Below are positions 24,438-35,712 of a stretch of 64,000 nucleotides of DNA, in pieces. The position numbers were made by a program, and so were the translations under genes. The notes under the pieces were generated by a model. It was not told where the DNA came from. It made no database searches and worked only from the letters and a program-made list of their open reading frames with translations. Each line of letters begins with the position of its first letter. Position 1 is the stretch's first letter. Source of the stretch: Symsagittifera roscoffensis. Its lineage: Eukaryota; Xenacoelomorpha; Acoela; Convolutidae. The DNA is taken from contig NC_087067.1 of the NCBI RefSeq assembly GCF_963678635.1, positions 29,436,403 to 29,500,402 of the forward strand. Direction: 5' to 3'.

Positions 24438-24541
24438 AACTCGATCAAGTTATCGAAGTTTTAAACTGCGCTTCTTTTTTTTTCTTTTTCTCGATCAAGT
24501 TATCGAAGTTTTAAACTGCGCTTCTTTTTTTTTTCTTTTTT
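24438..24541. repeat. 52-bp tandem duplication
   Basis: The phrase tcgatcaagttatcgaag plus ttttaaactgcgcttc and a T-rich tail occurs twice back to back, almost identical. Confidence 0.85.
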
Positions 24542-25058
24542 TTTTGTTTCGATGCCTTAACATAGTGGGAAGAAAAAACCTATGTTTTTTATTTACGGAA
24601 CTTACGATTTTGTACCAATTTTATTATTTAAACTGTATGCCCATTCTCATTTTATTCAGTTCAAAAAAATTTTCAAAAAAAATTTCTCAAATAGAAAAAA
24701 AATTGATTGAGAAATCTGTCGGAGGGTTTTGCTCTTTTGCTTGCTCAGGGCACTGCTGCGGAAAGTGGGAGTTAACGATACTTTTTGGAGCTTTACGATA
24801 CAGATTGTGTTCTAAACTTTTAGGTTAACATCATTTCATTTTGCCCTCACTAACGCTTCCTTCTCCAACTCTTTTCAAAAAATTTTAAAAGGTAGACAAA
24901 TTTTTTTGAAGATAAAAAATATATCCTTGTTTTTCTTTTCAAAAAAGTTGTCCCAACATGCAGACTTTTATTGCAGATTTAAGAAAAAAACTGTCAAAAA
25001 TTTCTTTGTTACTTTTATCATAACATTTTAACATCTGACCCATTATGTTTATTAGGGC

Positions 25059-25916
25059 ATGCTCTGCTGTACTTGCACGGGCTGTAAATATGGCCCAACT
25101 TTATCTTTACTGGGACTTGTGTTTTCTTCCTTGAGTTTAATTTCTGCTGTTCAAACTTTTGGCGACTATGCCATAATTTCCGTTTATTCAGACAACGGAG
25201 CCGATGATTCATTTTTCGAGCCGCTCGAAGTTGCCACTGTTAGTTTGCACTTCTTGGGCGCAGTTTTGAACATTACTAGCTTAATTATTTGGTGTATATT
25301 TACATGCGGAAGTCATTATCATCACAGAAAACTATTGAACAAATTAAACTTGACTCTGAATGTTACTACAACAACATGCTGGTGCATGGAGGCTATTTTT
25401 ATGAATGTTCTTCTTGTGGTATATTCTTTGCACAGTTTTACAAAAAATTACGCAGTTTTTTCTTGGCTAACTTGTTTTTTATATTGTGGGTCGCTTTCTT
25501 TTGCTATTGCAGTTTTTTGTTGTGTCGATCGTAGTGACGATTCATGCCAGTTATGCAAGAATGATGAAACGCGAAAACAGTCAACAAAAACATCAACCAC
25601 AAAGTTCAGTCTTTTTATCACGACGATTTCCGATGAAAGGGTGACTATCGATCGAAATCAAGAAGAAGTCAAATTTGACGATGACTCATCGATGGACCAG
25701 TTGACCGAAAATGAATTAGCAGGTCACTTTTCAGCTCGCTATGGACAAAATGACCGAAACAGTCTGAGAGGGTCTTCACATTTTTCGTCCGTGAAGAGTA
25801 ATATTTCTACCATTATCGAGAATCGAAAGATTGAAATTGAAGGGAAAATTGAAAGTGAATCAGAATTTTCTGCCTCAACTGTAGAAACTATGAATGATGT
25901 TGGGACTGAAGCGTAA
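25059..25916 (+). CDS. Cys-rich four-pass membrane protein, paralog 2 (intronless)
   Basis: A single uninterrupted frame of 285 aa with no identified family. The N-terminus is MLCCTCTGC. Hydrophobic spans lie at about 11-33, 56-82, 102-123 and 132-155. The CGSHYHH and NKLNL loop (residues 83-98) and the CQLC motif (163-166) align position for position with the other three paralogs. The tail (167-285) is acidic and Ser-rich, rich in Asp and Glu, unlike the Lys-rich tail of paralog 1. It keeps the first cysteine block but lacks the NDxPC wording (DDSC instead). The ATG follows ttattaggg, which could be a splice acceptor of a 5' non-coding exon. An ATTAAA at about 25973 could serve polyadenylation. 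Confidence 0.8.
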   Translation: MLCCTCTGCKYGPTLSLLGLVFSSLSLISAVQTFGDYAIISVYSDNGADDSFFEPLEVATVSLHFLGAVLNITSLIIWCIFTCGSHYHHRKLLNKLNLTLNVTTTTCWCMEAIFMNVLLVVYSLHSFTKNYAVFSWLTCFLYCGSLSFAIAVFCCVDRSDDSCQLCKNDETRKQSTKTSTTKFSLFITTISDERVTIDRNQEEVKFDDDSSMDQLTENELAGHFSARYGQNDRNSLRGSSHFSSVKSNISTIIENRKIEIEGKIESESEFSASTVETMNDVGTEA

Positions 25917-26827
25917 CAAATTTTTTTGCATAAAATTTTTATTAATTTATTAATTTTATTATTTAAAGTTAAATTAAAGTTTTACCATTTTTACAGCTGC
26001 GGGAACATAAGTGTATTTTCGTGTAGCAAAAAAAAGAAGAACAACCGTCGTTGGTTTTATTTTACATCCTAAAGGCACTCTGGGATCGTATAAGAAACGA
26101 AGTATCAAAGTAAAAAATAAAAAAGTAAAAGCCATCATTTTTGAATGATTATTTTTGACTTTTTCGTTCGTTTTCAAAAAAATGACACTCAGCTCCTAAA
26201 ACTTATATGGGACACTTGGTTCGCTAGTTCTAATTCCGATCGTATAATAATTTAGTGGAAAGCAACATTTCGACTTTTTAACAAAAGTTTGGACTTTTAA
26301 AAATCCTTGGTAAAGGAATTGGTTTGATAACTGATGGTTAGTTTTCACATTTAAAATATCCTCTGTTCTACTGAAAACAAACACATTAAAACTCGTTGAT
26401 GAGGTCTTAAAGTGAAGTTTCGCGCTGAGGTCAATAAAAAGGAAATTTTGAAAAACGGAATCAATTTAAACTTTGTTTTGAGTTTTTTAACTTATGATCA
26501 CAAAGTTTGACTATATCCATTTGGTGCAACATTTTGAAGAATATGAGTTTCTATTCATACACATATGAATTATGTTTACTTTGGCATCAATTTGCTCGTA
26601 TGGTCAAAAATTTTCATCGAACTCACTACAGAAGTCTGATAATAGTGGTCTTTTAAATTGTGTAAAGTTGTTTAATTGAATGAATTGATCTGGTACTAGA
26701 CGAAGCAAAAATGAAAAAAATAAGTTCGAGATTGACCCTATTAGTTTCACGCAAGATAAAAAGCAGCAATCTTGAAGCAGCATTCAAATGCAAAAACCAC
26801 ATTACAGCATAGCAAAGACAATCACCC
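25917..26827. other. Intergenic
   Basis: 3' flank of the four-pass gene at 25059. AT-rich; I see no exon or repeat that I can support. Confidence 0.35.
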
Positions 26828-27389
26828 GGGTCGAGGTGCTCGATTTATGTCTCGGCTTTCTCGGCCAAAAATCGGTATGTTTCTTTTTTCTAGACCAAAT
26901 ATCTGTATTTTTTGACTTTCTCAACCAAATTTTGTTATGTTTCGACTTTCTCGACCCAACAAAAAAGTTTTTGACTTTGTTCGACCCAGTTCAGATATGT
27001 TTCAATTTTCTCGACCATAATTCCTTATGCTTCGACTTTCTCGACTTTTTCGACCGACAGCTTTTAAAAATATGAAAAATTGGAAGTTATTTTGCAGTTC
27101 TCATATTTACATTCATAGTGAGGATTTCATACGCAATACACATCTATTTTTCAGTGACGCCGCTTGAAACAAATCTGAGCTGAATCAAATAGGTTTTTTG
27201 GAAAATTTTTGTCGGTCGAAAAAGTCAAAGCATACGCATTTTAGTCGAGTAAGTCAAACACAAGAAACTGTTTTTTTCCCCGCCTAGATATGTGTTGCCT
27301 TTCGCGACCAAGTTGTGTATTTTTGACTTTTTCCCCAAAAATTTTCGACCTCGCATAGAAGTCGAAACATAAGTCGAGCTCCTCGACCC
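26828..27389. mobile_element. Inverted-repeat element with internal CGACTTTCTCGACC repeats
   Basis: The termini GGGTCGAGGTGCTCGA and, inverted, GGGTCGAGGAGCTCGA bound about 560 bp. The left half has six or seven degenerate units of about 35 bp built on ttcgactttctcgacc; the right half has the same motif inverted. No transposase or clear target duplication. The 26788-27075 open frame is translation of the repeat. Confidence 0.65.
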
Positions 27390-29462
27390 AGGCAGTTGCT
27401 CTCCAAGTGGCACAGAATGCTCTCCGGATTGAGTTCACATTTAAATTTAGCGATAATAGTGGGAAAAAAAACAGCGATCGCCATTGATGAATTATCGATG
27501 TTCATTGACATTGTAGCAAAATTTGTCGACAGATTATCGCTAATTTGGTTAATTTTCAGCGATGAAACATCAATTTAAAATGAGGAAAACAGTGAACTAA
27601 GAGGGCTCTATCCCGGAGCCATCAGCATAGTAGACATGTATGTTAACTCTGCGCCTTGTAGCCTTAGATATAAAAAAATATATAGGGTTTTTTAACTCAC
27701 ACTCTCATTTAAAAATTACTAGATTGAGTTGAAGTTTCCTTAGTTTTAGCGCTGATTTTCAATAGATTCATTACTGAAATAGCGCTGCAAAATCGCAAGT
27801 TTAGCTACGCAAAAAACTCTGACTTGAATCAGTGCCGAAAGTTAGTTCTCACAGGAATACTACTGTCGGAAGCGATAATCCGACATCAACAATAGAAATG
27901 AAGAAAAATTGTTCAAATTTTTCCCATTCTTTTGTTTTCCTTTTGGTGAACGTGTGATTGAATTAGTAATAAAATCGGAACTATTGATTTGTAAAAAAAA
28001 ACTCAGTTGTTTAAGATGCAGAAGAAATTAATTGAGAGTTTAGTTTCTTATCTCGCCATTTGTAAATTTTGCATTACCAAGTCTGAAATTGGAACGGTCG
28101 GAACAATTAAAAAAAGGAAAAAGAAACTATGGTATCCATAAAAAGTAGGTGCACAACTTTCCCTCAAATTGAATAGGTTTATTTTTTAATCGATACAGAA
28201 AACGGCAAAAACGTATCGAAATTTTTTCTAGAAAGCAAACTAGAGATTCATACATCACAATTGTACTTAGAGTAAATTCCAGAAGAACGATGTTTCATCA
28301 TAATAAGCACACATATTCATTTAAAAAATATGGAATTTTTGAGCACTATCGTCCTCTGCCTGGGTTGAATCACAATAAAAAACTCTTTTTTGGTGCTTAC
28401 CCTAATGATAGCTAGTTAGCTCAACATATCCTTGAATTTATCAAAACGCAAAAAAAAAGAAACACCATATGATATTTTGAAGATATTTTTTGCAATTTTT
28501 GCAAGCTTGTTTTTTAGTTTAGTACGATATAAAGTTTTCTTTTATACAGCTAAAGCGATGTCATTTTTCCTTAATTCAGACTCAACTGATTGAATATGTA
28601 GAAAAAGTAAAAATGAAAACCCAATTTCTCAGAGCAAAATATTTATCTTACATAAATTAAATGAAAAAATATTCATGAAGGTTAAGTTTGAAAAAATTTG
28701 TAGAAACAAATTTCATCAGCGTTTTTGATGCCTAGCAACTTTGATAAATAGAGATTTTCCCAAACTTTTGTACCCAATTGTTTGACAAGATTTTCCAGTT
28801 TTTTTCCTTCTTTAAGCTAAACTAAAATTTTAATTGTCCTGAAAGTGAATCTACAATACACTGGTTACCAATGAGTTTATAAAAAAAATCATAAAAAAAT
28901 CAACATTATTAGTTATCAATTATAAAAAAAAAATGTCATAAGTTCTCAATTGTCCTCCGAACACAAAAGTTCTACAATTGCCCAATTTTTTTTTCATTTT
29001 TGAAACGTTTTTCAACATGACACTTAAAGAAGTGAAGAACATTCTCCACAGTTTTCTAGGAGAACAAAACAAATAGGACATAATGAGCTAAATAATATAA
29101 AATCCATTTTTTCTGACCGTATTCAGTTTACCAGATAGGTATTTTCATTTTTGTTAAGCTTTGTGCTTATAGGCAAAGTTGTTATTTCAGAAATATCCCG
29201 AAAAAATTTGATGAGTTATTAAGCTGAAGTAAGTTTCTCCCGAATTTAAAATCTATAATTATCGACACTTGATCTTTGACCTTGAGCAAGATTTTATCAT
29301 AATAAGTCACGGCATTGTTTCTTTCAGTTGAAAAGTTACACCAGAATTACTAGCCCATATTTGCAATTGCTTAAAGTTTCAAGAACAGTTTTGCTCAAAA
29401 AACGGCTAAAAGCTATCAAATTTTTACAAACTATTGAAAACGTTGAATACCTGGATTGAAAA
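27390..29462. other. Intergenic
   Basis: About 2 kb of AT-rich DNA between the element at 26.8-27.4 kb and the next four-pass gene. I see no gene, RNA or repeat structure. Confidence 0.35.
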
Positions 29463-30227
29463 ATGTGCTGTTGCAATTGTACTTGCTGCACTGTTGGGCT
29501 AATTTTCTGCTTAGTGGGACTTCTGTTTGATTGTATGTCTTCTGCCACAGCTCTTGTGTCTTTTGCCAGTTACGGCATATTGTTCACTTACGACGAAACT
29601 GTCATCAATGACCCTGACTTTGGGCCCTATGCAAAAGCTATTTTGTTTTTCCATATTTTAGGTACACTTTTAACCGTTGCATGTATAGCGTTTTGGGGTC
29701 TTATGGCCTGTTCCGACCATTATAAGGTCAAAAAGACCATCAATAAGCTCAATTTAGCGCTGAATATTATCACGAAATTGACATGGTGTACTGCTGCGAT
29801 ACTGATTACAGTGAGTATTTGTTTCTTCGAATGGCATAAATTTACAGTCCATTATGGAATTTTACTATGGGTGGCTTGTGTGCAGTTTTGCGGGTCTCTA
29901 ATGTTTGCATTTGCTGTATTTTTCTGCACTTATAGAAATCATGAACCGTGTACATTTTGTATGGACCAGGAATCGTCTGATAATGTAACTGGAGTTGTAA
30001 TGACGCCATCGGAACAACATCAGAAACCTTATAATGCTGATGGCACTTCTCAGAACATAGTTCAGTCAGCCGAAGATGTTCGAGCCGAAGAATACAATAA
30101 ATCTAAAGAAGTCAATCAAATAGAAACATCGGCTGATCAAATAGAAGAAAAAAGCGTAGTCGCTTCCAAGAATGGATTAGAAGTTAGAAACGGAGGAAGT
30201 AATAAGCAATCTTCCATTGAAACATAA
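29463..30227 (+). CDS. Cys-rich four-pass membrane protein, paralog 3 (intronless)
   Basis: Single frame of 254 aa starting MCCCNCTCC; function unknown. Hydrophobic spans at about 10-37, 57-82, 103-122 and 132-155. The loop between spans 2 and 3 has CSDHY and INKLNL (93-98). After span 4 it reads CTYRNHEPCTFC, with the CxxC at 163/166. The tail of about 85 residues is polar, rich in Glu, Ser, Asn and Gln. Extracellular loop 1 (about 38-56) has no cysteine pair, which argues against claudins and tetraspanins. The first ATG is the natural start because the Cys block begins there in all four paralogs. Confidence 0.82.
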   Translation: MCCCNCTCCTVGLIFCLVGLLFDCMSSATALVSFASYGILFTYDETVINDPDFGPYAKAILFFHILGTLLTVACIAFWGLMACSDHYKVKKTINKLNLALNIITKLTWCTAAILITVSICFFEWHKFTVHYGILLWVACVQFCGSLMFAFAVFFCTYRNHEPCTFCMDQESSDNVTGVVMTPSEQHQKPYNADGTSQNIVQSAEDVRAEEYNKSKEVNQIETSADQIEEKSVVASKNGLEVRNGGSNKQSSIET

Positions 30228-30570
30228 GAACTAAAATTGAGAGGTTCCTAAAGATTACCCATTATATGCAGGACTGCAATGAAAATTTAGTATTATGAAT
30301 TCTTGTAGCCTTATTTGTTTGAAAAACTAAGCATGATTTTGAATTTTGAAATTATATACCAGAGCTTCAAAGAAAAAATCAACCGAATGCCCAGGGAGGG
30401 AGGGCGATAGTCTGCTAAAGTGCATTCAGCCCTTGCTTTGCCTCCTATCTTTTTTTCAATCTCAAATAACTTCCTGAGTTATCTTATCTCCACCATTTAC
30501 TACCTTAATAGGAGCAAAAATTAATCACCTTCTTTCGCTTGGACAAAATAATGAACAGTCTCGAAACGTG

Positions 30571-31090
30571 AACAAGACTGCTCGTATCAGGGCAAAGCCC
30601 TGAATGTTCCGACCGCCTTTTAGGGTCTAAGGAGCAGTAATGACATGAAAAAATTTAATGTAATAAAGTAAAACCATACCTTTTTAATTTCAGATGTTTT
30701 TTGAAATTTATCTCCCCACACGCCATATAAAGTACAAAGTGATAAAATTCGCTCCTTGTAATAAATCAAGTATGGCAAATAAGCTTCCTTCAACCAATTG
30801 GGAACAATTTCTAAAACGTATTAAAACTCCGCTTACACGTTAATAGAGCGAAATATATCGCGCGTTAATTGTCCCAAATTGGCCAAAATGGTAATATTCA
30901 AATCATAACTGTAGAGGAAATGATCACAGGTGAAATATCTTTTTTTTAATTAACCTCAGGAAAAATGAACATTCTGAATGATATAAAAAATTTCCGTCAA
31001 AAGGGCTAGTTAAATAGTCGAAATTTGTCTGAAGAAAAAAAACCACCCGGGCACCAATATTCCGTTACTTTATAACACAAATATTCCGAA
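30571..31090 (-). repeat. ~0.5-kb interspersed repeat, copy C (inverted)
   Basis: Reverse orientation of the 23331-23760 family. It begins aacaagactgctcgtatc, then has the palindrome cagggcaaagccctg, and includes the inverted ttaacgcgcgatatat-type core. The terminal ctttcg hairpin is lost at the far end. Confidence 0.78.
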
Positions 31091-31857
31091 AACAAGGCAT
31101 CAAGAAAATTTGAGACGTTATCAAGCTGAAAAAGAAGTTTCGAAAAGCATCAGTGGTTCTGTTTGTTTTTACAAAGCTGGTTTAAAATTGTGGACACAAC
31201 GAATAAAATTTTCTGAAAAAAAAAATTTGTTTTTTTTTAGAAAACCTTTATTGTTATATAAGCGCTACTTTTAGCTTTCAGAATTAGTTTTCAGAATTAG
31301 TTCTCGGTAAAATCTTTGATATAATTTAGCTGCTTAACTTGGTGTATATCATTTTTCAGCTTGATTGAAACACAATCAAAACAGATATCTGATCCGAAGC
31401 TGATCATCAAGGCGCTCGTGGTGCAGAATTTTCAGCGCGTCACCACAACTTTACAGAGCAAGTTTTGAGATACAACTTGAAACATTTTTGTTGATTTTAT
31501 TCACTCTGTAACTTCTATACACCTTCTACGTGATATGGAAATATTTTGTTGTACAATGCATGGGTCAGTTGGCTCCAAAATGCAGCTAAAACTAATTTGC
31601 TCATTTGCTTCACCTTTTTCATTCTCGTTATGCTTAATATGAAGAAATTTGAATATGAAATGAAGTTTCCGCAACTTAATAACTTAACAGGCTCTGTTCA
31701 AATCCTAGTGACTGCTTTGTTAAACTAACTATCACTTGAAAATAGTGTTTACGAAAAAACGCAGAAAAACCTGCCCTGGAACACTAATGAAATATACGTT
31801 AAAAAGTATCATTAAAGTTTGCGAAACATTTTTGTTCCAACTTCAAAAAGAAGAAAA

Positions 31858-32170
31858 TTTTTATTTGGGCTCGGTTTGGTTTTTCTCTTCAGACAGGTTG
31901 CTTTGGTTATTAACCAGCAAATTTGAACAGATTCTATCCTGAGCTTAAGCTAAAAAAAAATATTTTAATTGTGATAATTTTTCGTTAAGTTATGAAAGTT
32001 TGAATTTGGCCTATTTGACTTCATTGGAACAAATAACGCGCGATATGATTGGTTCTTTTAAAGCGTAAGTGCTATCTAAAATTGCACCGAAATGGTTCTA
32101 AAATGGACAGTTGATACCTTGCTAGACCCGAATTACATAAATTCTTTTGAATAGCGTGGGAGCAAAGAAT
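31858..32170 (+). repeat. Diverged fragment of the ~0.5-kb repeat family
   Basis: Shares atttgggctcggtttggttt, ttctcttcagaca and aacgcgcgatatgatt with the better copies but with many substitutions. It is older than copies A to D. Confidence 0.5.
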
Positions 32171-33501
32171 CTAAACTTTTTTGAAAAATGAAATTAAGAA
32201 CTGAGTTTTTTTTATATGGCTCTCAGGTTGCGTTTTCAAAATCATTCGGATTAATCAGAGTTTTGGGCTTTTTTATATCCCTCATCTGCAAGTTTTTTGA
32301 TTTCTCAGCAGTTTATTAATTAAAGTATTTGAAGGCAATGTAAACAATAATGAAACATCGAGCAAAAAAGCTCAAAAAATTTCTCCTCTGCTGATGGTTG
32401 TCAAGTCATACGAGTTTGAACATTCCAATTCGCCCAGTTTAATATAAAAAAATGCTGAAGCCGATTTTTTTTTAAAAAAAGCACTGCGTAGGCAAATAGT
32501 GAATGCGACCCAGAAACCTATCCCACTTGAACTGATGCCAGCTGGTTGAATCAATATCCTTTTGAAAAATTTGTTTCAGCTTAATTGAATGAAAAAAAGA
32601 TTTCGAATAGGTTAAAACAGTCCTTTATACTTGCTGCAGAATTGATCTTGTATCAGTTGCAACTTTTCAGCTTAAAACATTCTCAGTCAATTAACGTTAT
32701 TTAATAGAAATCTAAAAATTCGATTAAAAGTCTGAGTGAGTTTGGCAACATGACTACTTTATTTCGAGCTTGGTAGTAACTCACGGGGCTCTGGGGCAAG
32801 TGTGATACTGCACGAGCCGTAACCTTGGATGTTTAATAATATGTAATTGTTTATCACGTATTATATGTTATACCAAGGTCACTGAAGACCATATTTTTTG
32901 CAACTGTATATTTCAGCCTACGAACTGCTACAGCTATGGCTCAGCTCAGAAAAAAGTTAGAGATTTAGAACATCAATTGAACTTATATTTGAGCAATATT
33001 ATTTTTTTCATCTAACAGAGTTCCTGATACGCAATTTCTCTTCACATACAATTCGTAAACTCAATGGTTACCATAATGCTGATATTTATGTATACTGTGT
33101 ATAATCAGGGGAGTGGGGATGTGTCGGCAGAAAAATAGAAGCGCAAAAACTATACAAACGTTTATTACTTGATAAACTCTCTCAAAAACTGACTTTTCTG
33201 CTTTGGAACCCTGTAAGTTGACTTATAAAAAAAACCGCAAAGATAAAAACGGGAATTGTGACTTTTGCTTTATGTCTGAGGAAATTTCAACGTCTGTTTT
33301 TGACACTTCAGATATCAAATTTGACCGAGTAATGTAGTTGTGCTTCCTTTATTTACTGCATTATAACTACTTGTTTTATACTACAATTAAATTTATTTAG
33401 CAAATCATTTCGCGACCCATTCGGAGCAGTAAAATACTAGTCGTATTTCAAAATTGTTCAATTTATTCATTCAAAACTAATCAATCAATTTTCTTTTTAA
33501 A
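32171..33501. other. Intergenic
   Basis: Upstream of the fourth four-pass gene. No coding exon or repeat recognised. Confidence 0.35.
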
Positions 33502-34368
33502 ATGTGTTGTTGTAATTGTCAATGTTGTACAATTGGTCTTAGCCTTTGCGCAACGGCAATAGCGCTAGTATGCACCACTGAACTGTTCGGAACTTACGCT
33601 TACGGAAGGTTCCGAGCGGATGATGCAATTTACTCCCAGGATACTCTGAAAGTGGACGGAATCGGACCGCTAGCTTCGGCTTGTCTAACATTCAACATAA
33701 TGGGCACAGTTTTATCAGTTATCTGTCTCGTAACTTGGACCGGATTGGCATGCGGGCCTCACTTTCTGTCACGTGGTCGCATGAACAAACTAAACTTAGG
33801 GTTCAACATCGTGACCCAAGTTGTATGGATATTAGCCGCCCTACTTAAGACCGTAGCAATCGGGGTCTACACTGAGTACAGTTTTACACCTGTTGCTACA
33901 ATCTGTATATGGATTGCATGCTCTGTGTTTTTCTGGTCTTTAGCTTGCGCGATTGCAATTTATTCGTGTACTTACTACAATGACATGCCCTGTGCGTGTT
34001 GTATGGACGATGATGCGGTGGAGGAACGAATTCTAACTCGGCGTGAACGAAAGATGAAGAAACGTTCGGATCGCGAAGAACTCATAATGGGACCTGATGA
34101 ACAGAAAACCGAAGACCAGAAAATCGACCAGCGAAAACAATCACTACCTCCCGCTACCGATGTCAAAAACGAGAGAAAAGAAAGTCAGACGAAAAGTCTA
34201 ACTGAAAAGGTTTCGTTGAAATCCTCGACAAAACCTGAACAACCAACAACCGGAAAGGAGTCGCCCATAAGTCAAGGAAGTCCAGCCAACAAAAGCAACG
34301 ACTCTGCAAAATTGGAAGGATCTGTTCCCAGCAGACAAGGCAGCGTCCAATCTGAAGTAAAAGTGTAG
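33502..34368 (+). CDS. Cys-rich four-pass membrane protein, paralog 4 (intronless)
   Basis: Single frame of 288 aa starting MCCCNCQCC; no family recognised. Hydrophobic spans at about 10-30, 57-83, 102-122 and 130-154. The loop has CGPHF and MNKLNLGFN (94-102). Span 4 is followed by CTYYNDMPCACCMDDD, which matches paralog 1 (NDMPCPGCKDEE) best. The tail (168-288) is strongly basic at first (RRERKMKKRSDREE), then Lys/Ser/Gln/Pro-rich, ending EVKV; a C-terminal PDZ-binding role is only a possibility. It is noticeably richer in G and C than paralogs 2 and 3. It shares with paralog 1 the long charged tail but has no introns. Confidence 0.83.
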   Translation: MCCCNCQCCTIGLSLCATAIALVCTTELFGTYAYGRFRADDAIYSQDTLKVDGIGPLASACLTFNIMGTVLSVICLVTWTGLACGPHFLSRGRMNKLNLGFNIVTQVVWILAALLKTVAIGVYTEYSFTPVATICIWIACSVFFWSLACAIAIYSCTYYNDMPCACCMDDDAVEERILTRRERKMKKRSDREELIMGPDEQKTEDQKIDQRKQSLPPATDVKNERKESQTKSLTEKVSLKSSTKPEQPTTGKESPISQGSPANKSNDSAKLEGSVPSRQGSVQSEVKV

Positions 34369-35523
34369 AAAATAATCATAAAAAAAACATTTGGAGCAAA
34401 AGTCAAATGGTGATGAGACTTTCAAAACGTATTTCGTTTCACTTTTCAAAATTTAATAACGACAAATGACACAAAATATGTTTAAAACAAAGAAAGTAAA
34501 ATGTACATTTGAAGTTATCTTTTTGAAATTTAGACAAAAAACTTCGTGAAAGACAAGTAATCACTAAGTTCTCTCTTAATTAGATCAAACCACATGTTTG
34601 TTGCCTTTGGTCATCCGATTGGTTGAAATAAAAATGCAGGTTTTAAACAATGCGAAATACAGCAGGAACATTTTTACCGTGCGCATGAGAACGCTTACCG
34701 AGATAGAAATTTCGAAATACATGTTTTTTGGAATCCGAATAATAAATGAAGGGTTTCTGGCACAATGCTGACCTTGATGCTTTCTTTGAGTGTTGTTTGA
34801 AGTACTTGAAATCAATACAAGACATTTTTATGCTTCAAAGGATGCCAGAAAAAGCGTAGGAGAGATTTTTGTAACAATCACAGCTTACATAGCTCAAAAT
34901 TTTATCATTTCAGCAGATATCGAAATTTCATGAACATTTAATATCGACAGTTTTACATTTTTAGTCAAAGAGCAAAACTAAGTTTAGAAGTTGAAAAATG
35001 TCTAGAAGATATCTATAAAACATCGAAAACTAATTGAAATCCAATTTATTTTCTTGACATTGGAAGTCATCTAAAACAAAAATTTCGAGTGCTTTCAAAT
35101 ATGACACAGAATCTCATTATACATCAAACAATCCTGTCGATAAAATTTATGCAATATAACTTGAAAAAAATTGAGTTGAAAATTTACTCAATTTGGGTGT
35201 TTGTGAAAGCATATCTTGACTTTTGCATGTATATTTTTCACAATGATGAAAACTATCAACACCGACAAATTCTACGGCTTTTCTTAACATTCCTAGTATT
35301 AGGAAAAAAGCTTCCTTATATTTAAATGAAAACCTTCATAATAAATCTCCCGTGCCGATTTTCTTCAAAAAAACAATGTCTGAAAACCATTCAGTCAGAC
35401 TTTTATCAGGCCTGCCTCACATCTGTGACATGTCTATTTTACGCATGGGCACGGCTGCCTCAGACCTGCGCAGGTCTGATCTTTTTTTCATAATTCAGGT
35501 CTGATCAGACGTGGATCACTCAT
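34369..35523. other. Intergenic
   Basis: 3' flank of the four-pass gene at 33502; an AATAAA lies at about 34627. No further gene is seen. Confidence 0.35.
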
Positions 35524-35712
35524 GACCAGATCCGACCGACACGTGGCCAGATCTGGCAAACAGATGACCAAATCTGGCAGACACATGACCAGATCTGGCA
35601 TACACATGACCAGATCTGGCAGCCGGGTGAGCAGATTTGGTTAAAAAGTGTTCAGATCTGGCGCACAGGTTACCAGATCTGACAGACGCGACATTAGATC
35701 TGACTAAAGATC
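35524..35712. repeat. 21-bp tandem repeat, 8-9 units, CCAGATCTGG palindrome
   Basis: Eight consecutive units of exactly 21 bp (starts 35524, 35545, 35566, 35587, 35608, 35629, 35650, 35671) with consensus gaccagatctggcagacaca plus one base, then a decayed ninth. Each unit centres on the self-complementary CCAGATCTGG. Related agatctg-containing phrases reappear, irregularly spaced, at about 36396-36560. Confidence 0.9.

Noticed and set aside
24544-24828. Frame with SGHCCGKW, considered as a fifth four-pass paralog
   Set aside because: It lacks the MCCxC start, the NKL loop and four hydrophobic spans.
26788-27075. 95-codon frame rich in Phe, Leu and Asp
   Set aside because: Translation of the CGACTTTCTCGACC repeat.
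35524-35712. CRISPR array
   Set aside because: The 21-bp units are contiguous with no unique spacers, and the DNA is eukaryotic.
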